From Polyangiaceae bacterium (GTDB taxonomy: Bacteria; Myxococcota_A; Polyangia; Polyangiales; Polyangiaceae): 64,000 nucleotides of DNA. Shown here one piece after another: positions 24,801-32,508 of the stretch. The stretch lies in NCBI GenBank assembly GCA_025937785.1, contig JAICQQ010000003.1, forward strand, positions 62,001-126,000. The letters are read 5' to 3'. Below the pieces are notes generated by a model that did no database searches, was not told the DNA's origin, and saw only the letters and a program-made list of their open reading frames with translations. How positions within the stretch are numbered: position 1 is the stretch's first letter; every line of letters begins with the position of its first letter. Both the position numbers and the translations under genes were made by a program.

Positions 24801-27800
24801 ATCGCGCCGAGGAGTGTCGGACCCTCGAGGTCTACGGCGTGTTGGTCCACCATTGGAAGGCCCCGCTGCGCGATAGCCTGCCGCTCTTGAAAGAAGGCTT
24901 TCGAGCCGGCGCCGAGTCCGGTGAAACCGCCTTTGCTGCGTTCAGTCTCAACGCATTTCTCATCAACGCTCTGCCCGCGGGGATGCCGTTGGGCGAGCTG
25001 CTCGATGAGGCCGCGATCGCACTGGATTTCGCGACAACGCAAAAGAACCGAACCAGTATCGAGATAACCGTTGCACAGCGGCAACTCGCACGTGCACTGA
25101 CCGGTGCGACCTTCGAACCGGAGTGCTTCGACGATGAGGAATTCGTCGAAGCGCGCTTCTTGGAGGAGGCCGGCAGGCACGAAACCGCGCTTGGGCATTA
25201 TTGGGTAGCGAAACTGCAGACGGCCTACCTTCTGGGCGACCATGAGAGCGCGCTCAAATGCTCGCGTGAAGCCGAACGACGCGTGCTCAAGGGGATTGTC
25301 GGCATGATTACATCGGCCGAGCACGTTTTCTACACGGCCCTGGCGACGGCCGCAGCTGCGGCGTCGTCTCCCAGCGGGCTCTCGTCGTCACTGGATCGAT
25401 TACGCGCCCTGCACGACAAGCTGGTCAACTGGGAGGGCCACTGCCCCGATAACTTCGCGCACAAGGCGTCGCTCGTGGGCGCGGAGATCGCAAGGCTCGA
25501 GGGGATACCCGGCGCGGCGGCGATGCTTTACCGGGCGGCGATCGATCAGGCCGAGCGTCAGAGGTTCATTCAGGACGAAGCGCTCGCGCACGAGCTTCGC
25601 GCGAGGTTTTTCCTCGGCGAGCATGAGCCGGCGTTTGCTGCCGTGCATTTGCGGTTGGCACGGGATCGCTACCGCCACTGGGGCGCGACCGTGAAGGTCG
25701 CGGCGCTCGAGCGAGAGTTCCCGGAGCACTTTCTTCCCGAGCCGACGCTGCCACGCCGAAGGATTTCCCTCGACGAGATGGCGCTGATCAAAGCCTCGCA
25801 GGCTATCTCGATCGAGACGACCCCCGAGCGTCTTTTCGAGCAGATCCTTCGCGTCGTCGTCGAAGTCGCCGGGGCTCAGAGAGGTGCCCTGATCCTCCCC
25901 GCGAACGACGGGCTCATGGTGCACGGGCGGATCGAGGCAGCTGCAGAGGTCTCCGTCTCCCTGACCGCAATACCCCTGGAGCAGTGCCTGGACCTCCCCT
26001 CCGCGATCCTTCGCTACGTCATACGGACGAAGGAGTTTCTCCTGCTTCCCGATGCCGCGACGTCCAACCTCTTCGCCGGCGACGCCGTCGTCCAAGAACG
26101 GAAGTTGCAGTCGGTGTTGTGCATCCCGCTCGTCAAGCAGTCGACCGTACTAGGACTGATTTATCTCGAGCACAACGCGATGGTGGGCGCCTTTACGGAC
26201 GATCTGGTCGAGATCGGGCGGGTCCTGGCCGCACAAGCAGTGATCTCCCTCGAGAGCAGCATGCTCTTGGAGAAGCTTCAGCAGCTCACTGGAGCGCTGG
26301 AAGCGCGTGTCGCCGAGCGGACGCGACAGCTCACCGATCAGATTGCCGCGCGGGACAAGGCGGAGACAGCGCTGCGAATCACCGAGGCGCGCCAAGCGCT
26401 ACTTCTCGAGTTGAGCGATGGCTTACGAAGCCTGACCGATCCGCATGAGATGCGCCAGGTGGCCGTGCGCTTGCTCGGCGAACATCTCCGGTTGGCTCGG
26501 ACCTACTTCTTCAATGTCGAACGCGACGCGGACGGCGGCCAGATCTACGTCATCGAGCGCGGCTACCGGAACGATCCGTCTCTGCATGAGCTCGCGGGCC
26601 CCCACCCGCTGCAGGATTTCGGTGAGGAGACGTTCGCGAGCTTCGCCCGCGGCGAGGTCGTCTCCGTCGCCGACGTCGAAGACCTTCGCGGTCTGACCGA
26701 ACGGCAACGTAGCGCCTACCGTGCGGCGGGAGTGAGAGCGTTCGTCAACGTACCGCTGCTGAGTGATGGCAAGTACAGCGCCGGCATCGGCGGAATTGAC
26801 AATCGGCCACGTCAGTGGGCGCCAGACGAGTTCGACCTGATCCGCGAGGTTGCCGCACGCACCTGGACGGCGTCGGAGCGCGCTCGAGCAGAGGTTGCAC
26901 TGCGCGAAGCAGACAAACAGAAAGACGAGTTTCTCGCCATGCTTGGCCACGAGTTGCGCAATCCGCTCGCGCCCATCTCCACTGCGGTCCACCTGCTAAA
27001 GCTTCGAGGCAAAGAGGAAACTGCGCGCGAAGTCAGCGTCATCGAACGCCAATCGCGGCACATCGGGCGATTGGTGGATGACCTGCTCGACGTGTCGAGG
27101 ATCACGCGCGGTCAGGTCTCATTGAGCCGCGATTCGGTCGAGGTAGCCGATCTCGTCGCCGGAGCAATCGAGCTGGCCAGTCCGCTGATCGAACAGGCAC
27201 GTCACGTCCTTTCCGTGAACGTGCCGCAACGAGGGTTGGTCGTGGAGGTCGATCGAGGACGCATGATGCAAGTCTTCGCGAACCTGCTGACGAACGCAGC
27301 GAAGTACACGCCCGCGGGGGGAGGCATCTCGATCTCGGCTGTGCGCGAAGGCTCCGAGATTGTCATCTCGTTCGAAGATACGGGCACGGGGATCTCGGCG
27401 GAGCTTCTGCCGCGGATCTTCGATTTGTTCGTGCAATCCCGGCGGACGCTCGATCGCTCGCAAGGCGGGCTCGGCCTCGGCCTCGCTATCGTGAAGAACC
27501 TCGTGGCGATGCACGGAGGCACGGTATCGGCCAAGAGCGACGGGCACGGCCAGGGCAGCACGTTCACCGTGCGTCTACCCGACGCTCGCATTTCTCCGAT
27601 CCCTAACGAGCCGGATCAATCGCCCGCGATCGCGCGGCGTCAGCCGCATGGGCACCGCGTGCTCATCGTTGACGACAACGTGGACGGCGCAGAGATGATC
27701 GCTCAGTTCCTCGAAATACTTGGCTACCATACGGCGATGGCGCACGATGGACCGGACGCCATGCGCATCGCGGCGCAGTTTTCGCCGCAGATCGCCCTCC

Positions 27801-28036
27801 TGGACATCGGCTTGCCCGTGATGGACGGCTACGAGCTCGCCAAACGCCTGCGCGAGCAATGGACGGAGGTGAAGCTCGTCGCCATCACGGGCTACGGACA
27901 GGAGAGCGACCGAGAACGGGCACATCGGACGGGTTTCCAGGCGCATCTGACGAAACCGGTCAACCTGGATGTTCTCGCGAAGCTGGTCGAAACCCTGAGC
28001 GGCGACGAGCAGCAGGCGAAGCCACCAACGGAGTGA
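21818..28036 (+). CDS. Giant Ser/Thr kinase-ATPase-GAF-His kinase-receiver hybrid
   Basis: About 2072 residues. In order: a Ser/Thr kinase domain (ATP Lys in VVIKR, HRDIHPGN catalytic loop, then DFA in place of DFG, PYMSPEQ); an AAA-type predicted ATPase (Walker A GGPGIGKS, Walker B FVLFLDDLQWVD) at roughly 315-640; a long helical TPR-like region to ~1310; a GAF domain (ISIETTPERLFEQILRVVVEVAGAQ); a coiled coil; a second GAF; a histidine kinase (LGHELRNPLAP, NAAKYTP, DTGTGIS, GLGLGLAI); and a C-terminal receiver (ALLDIGLPVMDG). The order matches dual-specificity kinases of myxobacteria and cyanobacteria. ATG 21818 follows a GAGAAA site; GTG 21797 is an alternative. It stands alone as a gene. 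Confidence 0.93.
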   Translation: MPMESDSKTDGRVAIAALSTDLSELQPIHSGSRHQLYRYGWGEAAVVIKRSAAESTGESSAAAVRHEFELLRDVTLPGIVRLVQLIDTGSGPALVMEDAGDSNLAQRIQSGPLCIEGFLDIAVQLAETVARLHGAQIIHRDIHPGNVVWNSKRETATLCDFAIARTLPTLVMESPNPNQLEGTLPYMSPEQTGRTGRRVDWRADLYSLGATFYQLLTGRPPFVGRDAAALAHAQIARLARPPQEINAQVPLTLSRLVLKLLEKDPQQRYQSAAALAADLREARKQWLRSATIEPFPLALHEVPRGLSIPDKLYGREKELQSLAEAFARTCAGGRELMLVTGGPGIGKSALVDQLRASVSHGRGFYAAGKFDQLQRSVPFSGLAHALRNLARQLLTEAETALDVWRLRIEEAVLPNGQLLIGLMPELEQLLGPQPPVLEVGPVESRNRFHLVLTRFLRVFARPEHPFVLFLDDLQWVDAASLQLLEQWVSDAASHHLLVIGAYRDNEVGPSHPLSLSLAGLRDTGCDIHTIHLKQLGAGAIEQLAADTFGEDTTRMRFLADLILRKSAGNPFFVRRLLHLMHAQGLFRFLSDARRWTWDESEIERAPISDDVLDVMMLAIDRLPSSARQILETGACIGHQFQLTTLAELTNLSLKTVTEQVWPAIEDGLLVAIHDADKPARLASCFENGTSPSELSLRFSHDRVQQAAYGLLSEQRRQALHHAIGRRLLDLAGDNLDANLFEIVDQLDLGEAFVVHDAERHSLVRLNLAAGRKAKASAAYRAAFEYLTVAKRHLGARAWEDRRDLTFEVHRELAESAYLAGEHATAETLVETSLAHAPSNIAKAELYGLRVLAATVATDWSRALLWGREGLCVYGLEWPLEGLADAIEAEVAAVMRNLGARSIEDLVDEPDVEDADIRASMRLLALLGAPAYFSGADVLVFLFARAVNLSLMHGPSPYSAFAYVLYGGIHNALTGQYDIGYGFGKLALALAQRFGNRAEECRTLEVYGVLVHHWKAPLRDSLPLLKEGFRAGAESGETAFAAFSLNAFLINALPAGMPLGELLDEAAIALDFATTQKNRTSIEITVAQRQLARALTGATFEPECFDDEEFVEARFLEEAGRHETALGHYWVAKLQTAYLLGDHESALKCSREAERRVLKGIVGMITSAEHVFYTALATAAAAASSPSGLSSSLDRLRALHDKLVNWEGHCPDNFAHKASLVGAEIARLEGIPGAAAMLYRAAIDQAERQRFIQDEALAHELRARFFLGEHEPAFAAVHLRLARDRYRHWGATVKVAALEREFPEHFLPEPTLPRRRISLDEMALIKASQAISIETTPERLFEQILRVVVEVAGAQRGALILPANDGLMVHGRIEAAAEVSVSLTAIPLEQCLDLPSAILRYVIRTKEFLLLPDAATSNLFAGDAVVQERKLQSVLCIPLVKQSTVLGLIYLEHNAMVGAFTDDLVEIGRVLAAQAVISLESSMLLEKLQQLTGALEARVAERTRQLTDQIAARDKAETALRITEARQALLLELSDGLRSLTDPHEMRQVAVRLLGEHLRLARTYFFNVERDADGGQIYVIERGYRNDPSLHELAGPHPLQDFGEETFASFARGEVVSVADVEDLRGLTERQRSAYRAAGVRAFVNVPLLSDGKYSAGIGGIDNRPRQWAPDEFDLIREVAARTWTASERARAEVALREADKQKDEFLAMLGHELRNPLAPISTAVHLLKLRGKEETAREVSVIERQSRHIGRLVDDLLDVSRITRGQVSLSRDSVEVADLVAGAIELASPLIEQARHVLSVNVPQRGLVVEVDRGRMMQVFANLLTNAAKYTPAGGGISISAVREGSEIVISFEDTGTGISAELLPRIFDLFVQSRRTLDRSQGGLGLGLAIVKNLVAMHGGTVSAKSDGHGQGSTFTVRLPDARISPIPNEPDQSPAIARRQPHGHRVLIVDDNVDGAEMIAQFLEILGYHTAMAHDGPDAMRIAAQFSPQIALLDIGLPVMDGYELAKRLREQWTEVKLVAITGYGQESDRERAHRTGFQAHLTKPVNLDVLAKLVETLSGDEQQAKPPTE

Positions 28037-28102
28037 CCTTTCCTGACTGGTGGCAACGGTGTCCTCGTGCTCGGCGCTTGCAGTCCAGTTCAGAAGGTCG
28101 GT

Positions 28103-28788
28103 TCAGAAGGTGTACTTGATGGCGATGCCGCCGTTGACCACGAGCGGTGGGTCGCTGCTGCGCTCACGGTCGAGACCCGTGTAGTTCCGAACGCCTGCGT
28201 GCGCCGCCAGCGCGTAATGCGGATTCATCTGAAGCCACTCGAAGCCTAGCTGACCGCCGAAGTACAGGCTCAACTCGTCCGATTCTCGGTAGCCGTAGAT
28301 CACGAGCACGTCTTCGGTGGACGCAGCCACGCCCGCGTTGCCCTGCAGGTAGATACCGAAGGACTCGAGGAACTCGTAGGTGAAGCGCAGCCCGCCGCCG
28401 AAAGCGTAGTAGGCATAGGTGCGCTCGTTCGGGGGCGGCTTTGCGTAGCGGGTGCTCGACAGGAACATGCCGGCATCGGCGAAGATCAGCAGCGGGTCGA
28501 ACACCTCGTAGCCGACGGCGAAGCGGAACTCGGGAGATGTCGGCGAGACGTTCTTCAACGGCCCTAGGTGCCCGACGCCGTCGAACGAACCTTCGACGAC
28601 CAAGCCGTGTTTGCGGGGTGGGGGGGCGGCGCATCCGGGAATGCTTCCACGCTACCAACGTCGCGCTCCGAGTCGACCGCCGAGGCGTCGAGCCAGGCTT
28701 CGATCTCCTCACGCGTCATCTCTCTGGTTTCGGGTTCGTCGCTGGCGCTCAGCAGGCGCGCCGGAGCGAGCGCGATACAAACACCCAT
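28103..28788 (-). pseudogene. Outer-membrane barrel-like protein gene with apparent frameshift
   Basis: An N-terminal frame starts at ATG 28788 (or further upstream) with a signal peptide (MGVCIALAPARLLSA) and an acidic linker ending SVEAFPDAPPPHP. A second frame ends at 28103 and encodes beta-barrel-like strands: GLVVEGSFDGVGHLGPL, RFAVGYEVFDPLLIFADAG, YAYYAFGGGLRFTYEF, and a C-terminal IAIKYTF with terminal Phe. The two meet at a C7 run (28620-28626 on the plus strand as G7). One extra C would join them as DAPPPPPRKHGLVVEG. The complete protein would be about 229 residues, an outer-membrane protein of unknown substrate. It may be truly broken, phase-variable or a sequence error. Confidence 0.65.
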
Positions 28789-28907
28789 CAACGAGACCAG
28801 GTACCGCTGGCTACCCACCCCAACTACGTTACCCCGCTGCTGCACGAAGGTCAGCAAGGTAGTGCGACGAATCGTCGATCGGCCAACCGCACACGCGGCG
28901 CCAGCCC

Positions 28908-29618
28908 TCAGTGGGAGCGCTTGTCGCCCTTCTTCTTACCTTTGGTGCCCTTGGCCAGGGCAGGAATGCGGGGTTCGGGAGGCCGCCTGTCGCGAGCGTC
29001 CTTGTCCTTCTTGACCGGCGCTGGATCCATCGGTGCTGCCTCGTGCCGGACTACGCGGTCCGCGATCGGTGCTACGGGGACAGGCCGCGCCGCGGCGACG
29101 CTGCGCTCGACGGGAACACTGCGCTCGACGGGAACACTGCGCTCGACGGGAACGCTGCGCTCGACGGGAACGCTGCGCTCGACGGGAACGCTGCGCTCGA
29201 CGGGAACGCTGCGCTCGACGGGAACGCTGCGCTCGACGGCAGCGATGGGCGCCGCGCGCGGGACGTCGGCTCGGATCAACGGTTTCCGCTGCGCCCGCTG
29301 CTCCGCTTCTGTGCGCACCATGCCTCGGACCATCGCGCCTTCTGCGATCGAGACGCGTGGGGTCGTCAAGTCCCCCAGTACCCGAGCGTCGGGTTCGATG
29401 GCCACCGTGTCGCTGGCCTGCAGGTTGCCTTCGACCGCACCGGCGACTCGAATGGCCGACGCCGTGACCGCCCCCTTGACCTCAGCGGTTGCTGCGATCA
29501 GGACGTTGCCCTCGACCGTGATGTCACCCTCGACGCGGCCGTACACCTCGAGATCTCCGTCACCGTGCACGCTGCCGGTCACTACCGTCTTTGCTCCAAT
29601 CGTCGACGCCGTCTTCAT
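28908..29618 (-). CDS. Bactofilin with VERSVP repeat tail
   Basis: 236 residues. The N-terminal ~120 residues are a bactofilin domain (DUF583): a right-handed beta-helix with regular Gly/Val spacing (VHGDGDLEVYGRVEGDITVEGNVLIAATAEVKGAV). Bactofilins polymerise without nucleotide into filaments tied to cell shape, chromosome or motility scaffolds. Then comes an unusual segment of eight VERSV units with period six residues, followed by a Pro/Lys-rich basic end (KKDKDARDRR, KGKKKGDKRSH). The repeats are encoded by a near-perfect 18-bp tandem array. It lies 12 bp downstream of a second, shorter bactofilin gene on the same strand, so the two are one transcript. Confidence 0.88.
   Translation of the reverse strand: MKTASTIGAKTVVTGSVHGDGDLEVYGRVEGDITVEGNVLIAATAEVKGAVTASAIRVAGAVEGNLQASDTVAIEPDARVLGDLTTPRVSIAEGAMVRGMVRTEAEQRAQRKPLIRADVPRAAPIAAVERSVPVERSVPVERSVPVERSVPVERSVPVERSVPVERSVPVERSVAAARPVPVAPIADRVVRHEAAPMDPAPVKKDKDARDRRPPEPRIPALAKGTKGKKKGDKRSH
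29101..29244. repeat. 18-bp tandem array, eight copies, inside a bactofilin gene
   Basis: The unit CTGCGCTCGACGGGAACR starts at 29101, 29119, 29137, 29155, 29173, 29191, 29209 and 29227. The last copy diverges at its end (CGGCAGCG). On the minus strand it encodes the VERSVP repeat. Copies differ only at one or two sites, so it is young or kept uniform, and copy number could vary between strains. Confidence 0.92.
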
Positions 29619-29630
29619 GGTCCTGTCCCG

Positions 29631-29945
29631 TCAAACGTCCATGTCGACGTTGCCCTTGAACGAGGCACCGTCTGCGATGGTGAGGCGCGCCGCTTTGACG
29701 TCGCCGACCAGCCTTCCACCCGGCTGTAGATCGACGCGTTGGGCGGACACGATGTCGCCGGTTACCTGCCCTTCGATGCTGATGCTGTTGGCTTCGACGT
29801 TTGCGTCGATCACGCCCGTGCTCGCGACCCGAACCAGGTCGCTGCACGAAAGCTTTCCCCGCAGCGTGCCATGAACCGTAAGTTCTTCGTCACAGGTGAT
29901 TTCCCCCTCTACGCTGAGACCCTCGGCTATCGAAGTGGCTGACAT
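29631..29945 (-). CDS. Short bactofilin
   Basis: 104 residues from ATG 29945 (MSATSIAEGLSVEGEITCDE). The longer open reading, starting at 29984, adds a leader without bactofilin features. The whole protein is the beta-helical bactofilin core with the usual Gly-spaced strands (ELTVHGTLRGKLSCSDLVRV, ANSISIEGQVTGDIVSAQRV). It has almost no tails. It is 12 bp upstream of the larger bactofilin. Myxobacteria such as Myxococcus encode several adjacent bactofilins (BacN, BacO, BacP), which co-assemble. Whether these two are orthologues of any of those cannot be told here. Confidence 0.88.
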   Translation of the reverse strand: MSATSIAEGLSVEGEITCDEELTVHGTLRGKLSCSDLVRVASTGVIDANVEANSISIEGQVTGDIVSAQRVDLQPGGRLVGDVKAARLTIADGASFKGNVDMDV

Positions 29946-30051
29946 GAGCGAGGCGAAACTAGCCGCGCCCCCCGCCGTTAACAACGCCTAAAGGCCCGAC
30001 TGCGAGCAATCCTTTCGCTGGCCCATGGGCCTGGCGGTGCGCGGCGGTCGC

Positions 30052-30786
30052 CTAGCGCGGCGCGAGCGCTTCGAAGATCTCGTCGGAGCGGGGCACCGTT
30101 TGCAGGAGCCAGCGGGCGTAGACGCGCAGTCGCTCGGGGGGGGTAAGGTCACCCGCGCGACCTTGGGTCGCGTGCGCCAAGAGCACTGCGGCGGAGACAC
30201 TGACGTTCAGGCTTTCGACGAAGCCCCGCATCGGCACGCGCACCCTGGCATCCATCGCGCTCTCGAGCTCTTCGGAGATGCCGGCGTGTTCGTTCCCGAG
30301 CACCACTGCGACACGGGGGATCGCGCCCAGCGCCGAGGGCAAGAGCTCGCCTTCGGGGTGGCTTCCGATCAGGACGTAGTCGAGCGCTCTCAGCGCCGTC
30401 AACGCTGCCTGCGCCGTGCGATGGCGCGCTATGTCGAGCCATTGCTCGCTGCCTTTGCTGACGACGCGCGCCGCAAGAAACTCCTCTTCCCGAGGGATGA
30501 CGTGGACGTGCTGAATGCCTAGCGCTTCACACGTGCGCAGCACAGCGGCGCCGTTGTGCGGGTCGTGGGGAGCGTCCAGGACGACCGTCACTGCCGTCAG
30601 ACGACCGTCCAGCACTTGGAGCAGGCGAGCGCGCCGCGCGTCGGTGACCATCGGTTCGAAGGTGTCGATCAGCCCTTGGTCGGACCAGCCCAAACCACGG
30701 GCGCGGGCGTGGCGGGGGTCAGACCGTGGCTCGAAGGCGTCTTCATTATCGCGGCGCACGGGGTTCGTTTCGGGGACGAGGGCCAT
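30052..30786 (-). CDS. trmH: tRNA (guanosine-2'-O-)-methyltransferase TrmH
   Basis: 244 residues from ATG 30786 (MALVPETNPV); a GTG at 30819 would add 11 residues. SPOUT-class fold with motif 1 reading DAPHDPHNGAAVLRTCEALG, motif 2 VAVVLGNEHAGIS and motif 3 VPMRGFVESLNVSVSAAVLL, which fits TrmH, the enzyme that methylates the 2'-OH of G18 in tRNA. Length and C-terminal extension (RLRVYARWLL) are close to TrmH. An alternative in the wider SpoU family is possible because those motifs are shared. It is divergent from trxA. Confidence 0.85.
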   Translation of the reverse strand: MALVPETNPVRRDNEDAFEPRSDPRHARARGLGWSDQGLIDTFEPMVTDARRARLLQVLDGRLTAVTVVLDAPHDPHNGAAVLRTCEALGIQHVHVIPREEEFLAARVVSKGSEQWLDIARHRTAQAALTALRALDYVLIGSHPEGELLPSALGAIPRVAVVLGNEHAGISEELESAMDARVRVPMRGFVESLNVSVSAAVLLAHATQGRAGDLTPPERLRVYARWLLQTVPRSDEIFEALAPR

Positions 30787-31012
30787 CCGGCCCGAGGTCA
30801 GGGAGCGGACGTCTACCACACTCGCGCACCGCGCGGCGCGGTTCTGCCAACCCTGAAATAGCCGTTTCGCGCGTAGCGCATCCAGGGCGCGGGGACCTGG
30901 GCAGCGGACCGGATGGGGTTTGCGAAGGCGAACAGAGGCATTATGTTCGCTTCTACGCTAAACGCGCTTTCCTCAGCAGTCATCACCACGCCGTTCAGGC
31001 GGGGAGCTCTCC

Positions 31013-31336
31013 ATGGCATCCGAAAAGGTTCACGTATTCAACGATCTCAACTTCGACAGCGAGGTGCTCAAGTCGGACCAGCCGGTGCTGGTCGATTTCA
31101 CGGCCACCTGGTGCGGCCCCTGCCGGGCGCTGGCTCCTATCGTGGACCAAATTGCTGATGAGCTGGAGGGGAAGGTCAAAGTCGGCAAGCTGGACATCGA
31201 CGACTCGCCGATGACCGCGGGTAAGTACGGCGTCCGCGGCGTCCCGACCGTGATGGTGTTCAAAGGTGGCGAGCGAGCGGCTCAACACGTCGGTCTGACC
31301 ACGAAACAGAAGCTGATCGCCCTCGTTGGCGAGTAG
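31013..31336 (+). CDS. trxA: Thioredoxin
   Basis: 107 residues with the classic WCGPC active site (TATWCGPCRALAP), LDIDDSPMTAGKYGVRGVPTV with cis-Pro in GVPT, and FKGGERAAQHVG. No signal peptide is present, so it is cytoplasmic and should reduce protein disulfides using thioredoxin reductase. The start ATG has a GGGGAG purine stretch just upstream. The next gene begins inside its last codons. Confidence 0.95.
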   Translation: MASEKVHVFNDLNFDSEVLKSDQPVLVDFTATWCGPCRALAPIVDQIADELEGKVKVGKLDIDDSPMTAGKYGVRGVPTVMVFKGGERAAQHVGLTTKQKLIALVGE

Positions 31337-32486
31337 CGGTGGTTGGCGGCGGTTCGCGAACTCGAACGTCGTTCAGCTGACCCTGGTCGTCTCGAGCGTC
31401 ATCGCCCACGCAGTCCTCGGCTGGGTGGGCGTGTCGTGGTTCGGGCTCGGTGGCTGGACCTGGCTCGTAGTTGCACCGCTGTGCGCGGTCTCGGGAACGG
31501 CGCTGTTCGAAGGCTGCTTCCCGGACCGGCACATCGGGGCCGTCCGAAGCGTGCTGCGTGAGGTCGTCACGGTCCACACGAGCACGCTGATCGCCGCCAC
31601 GCCGCTGGTCGCGTTGTTCTGCATACTGCTGCCCGCGCTCGATGTGCCGCTGGCGGTCGTGCGGCGCGCGACGTTAGCGTCCTACGGCGCTGCATTCGCC
31701 CTGTCCGCCTGGGCGATCATCGTCTGCCGCCGCTGGGTGCGCGTGACCAAGACCGTGATCGCGCTGCCGGATTTACCGCAGGAGTTCGATGGGTACACCA
31801 TCGCTCATCTGAGCGACCTCCACGTCGGGAGCACCGATTCGAAAGACGTGGCGCGGCGCTGGGTGGCTCTGGCCAACCGCGGCGAACCGGATCTGATCGC
31901 CATTACCGGTGATCTGGTCACGCGAGGCAGCGCCTTCTACTCGGACGTCTGCGAAGTGGTGGCCGAGCTGCGCGCTCGCGACGGCGTCTGCGTCTGCCTG
32001 GGGAACCACGATCTGCACGATGCTCGGGCGCTCGCCGCCGGTCTCGAGCGCGCTGGCGCGCTGGTGCTGCGCGATCGGTGGCACGTCTGGGCGCGCGATG
32101 AGGCGCGACTGATCGTGGCAGGGCTCGACCCGGGGGGGTCGCTGGAGGCGACCCTCGGTGACCGGCCAGCAGGAGGTTACACTCTATTGCTTGCGCATTA
32201 CCCGACTGTGTTCGAACGCACGCGAGGCTGGGGCGTCGGGCTCATGTTGAGCGGACACACGCATGGCGGGCAGATCGGGATGCCGTGGTTCGGCGACACG
32301 GTGAACGTGGCGACTTTGACGGGCCAGCGCGGTCGCGGCTTGGTCGAAAAAGGTGCTTCTCGGCTCTTCGTCAGCGCGGGTCTCGGAACCACCGGGGTGC
32401 CTTTCCGCGTGGGTGTGCGACCAGAATTGGCTCGGTTGCAGCTGCGGCGCGCCCGCGCGCCGATGTCTCGTCCCCCGCGCGACTGA
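31326..32486 (+). CDS. Membrane metallophosphoesterase, YkuE/YaeI-like
   Basis: 386 residues. The N-terminal 130 residues contain about four hydrophobic helices. Then come calcineurin-type metal motifs: AHLSDLHVGS, ITGDLVTRG, CLGNHDLHDAR, LLLAHYPTVF and LSGHTHGGQIGMP. This set, with the membrane anchor, matches the YkuE/YaeI-like group of phosphoesterases that act near lipids, for example on UDP-glucosyl or phospholipid-linked substrates in some relatives. The substrate here is unknown. No ATG or GTG is in frame, so the start appears to be TTG 31326, overlapping the trxA end by 11 bp and suggesting coupled translation. Confidence 0.85.
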   Translation: MASSGGWRRFANSNVVQLTLVVSSVIAHAVLGWVGVSWFGLGGWTWLVVAPLCAVSGTALFEGCFPDRHIGAVRSVLREVVTVHTSTLIAATPLVALFCILLPALDVPLAVVRRATLASYGAAFALSAWAIIVCRRWVRVTKTVIALPDLPQEFDGYTIAHLSDLHVGSTDSKDVARRWVALANRGEPDLIAITGDLVTRGSAFYSDVCEVVAELRARDGVCVCLGNHDLHDARALAAGLERAGALVLRDRWHVWARDEARLIVAGLDPGGSLEATLGDRPAGGYTLLLAHYPTVFERTRGWGVGLMLSGHTHGGQIGMPWFGDTVNVATLTGQRGRGLVEKGASRLFVSAGLGTTGVPFRVGVRPELARLQLRRARAPMSRPPRD

Positions 32487-32508
32487 GGGATGAGATACAC
32501 TGCCGGCG

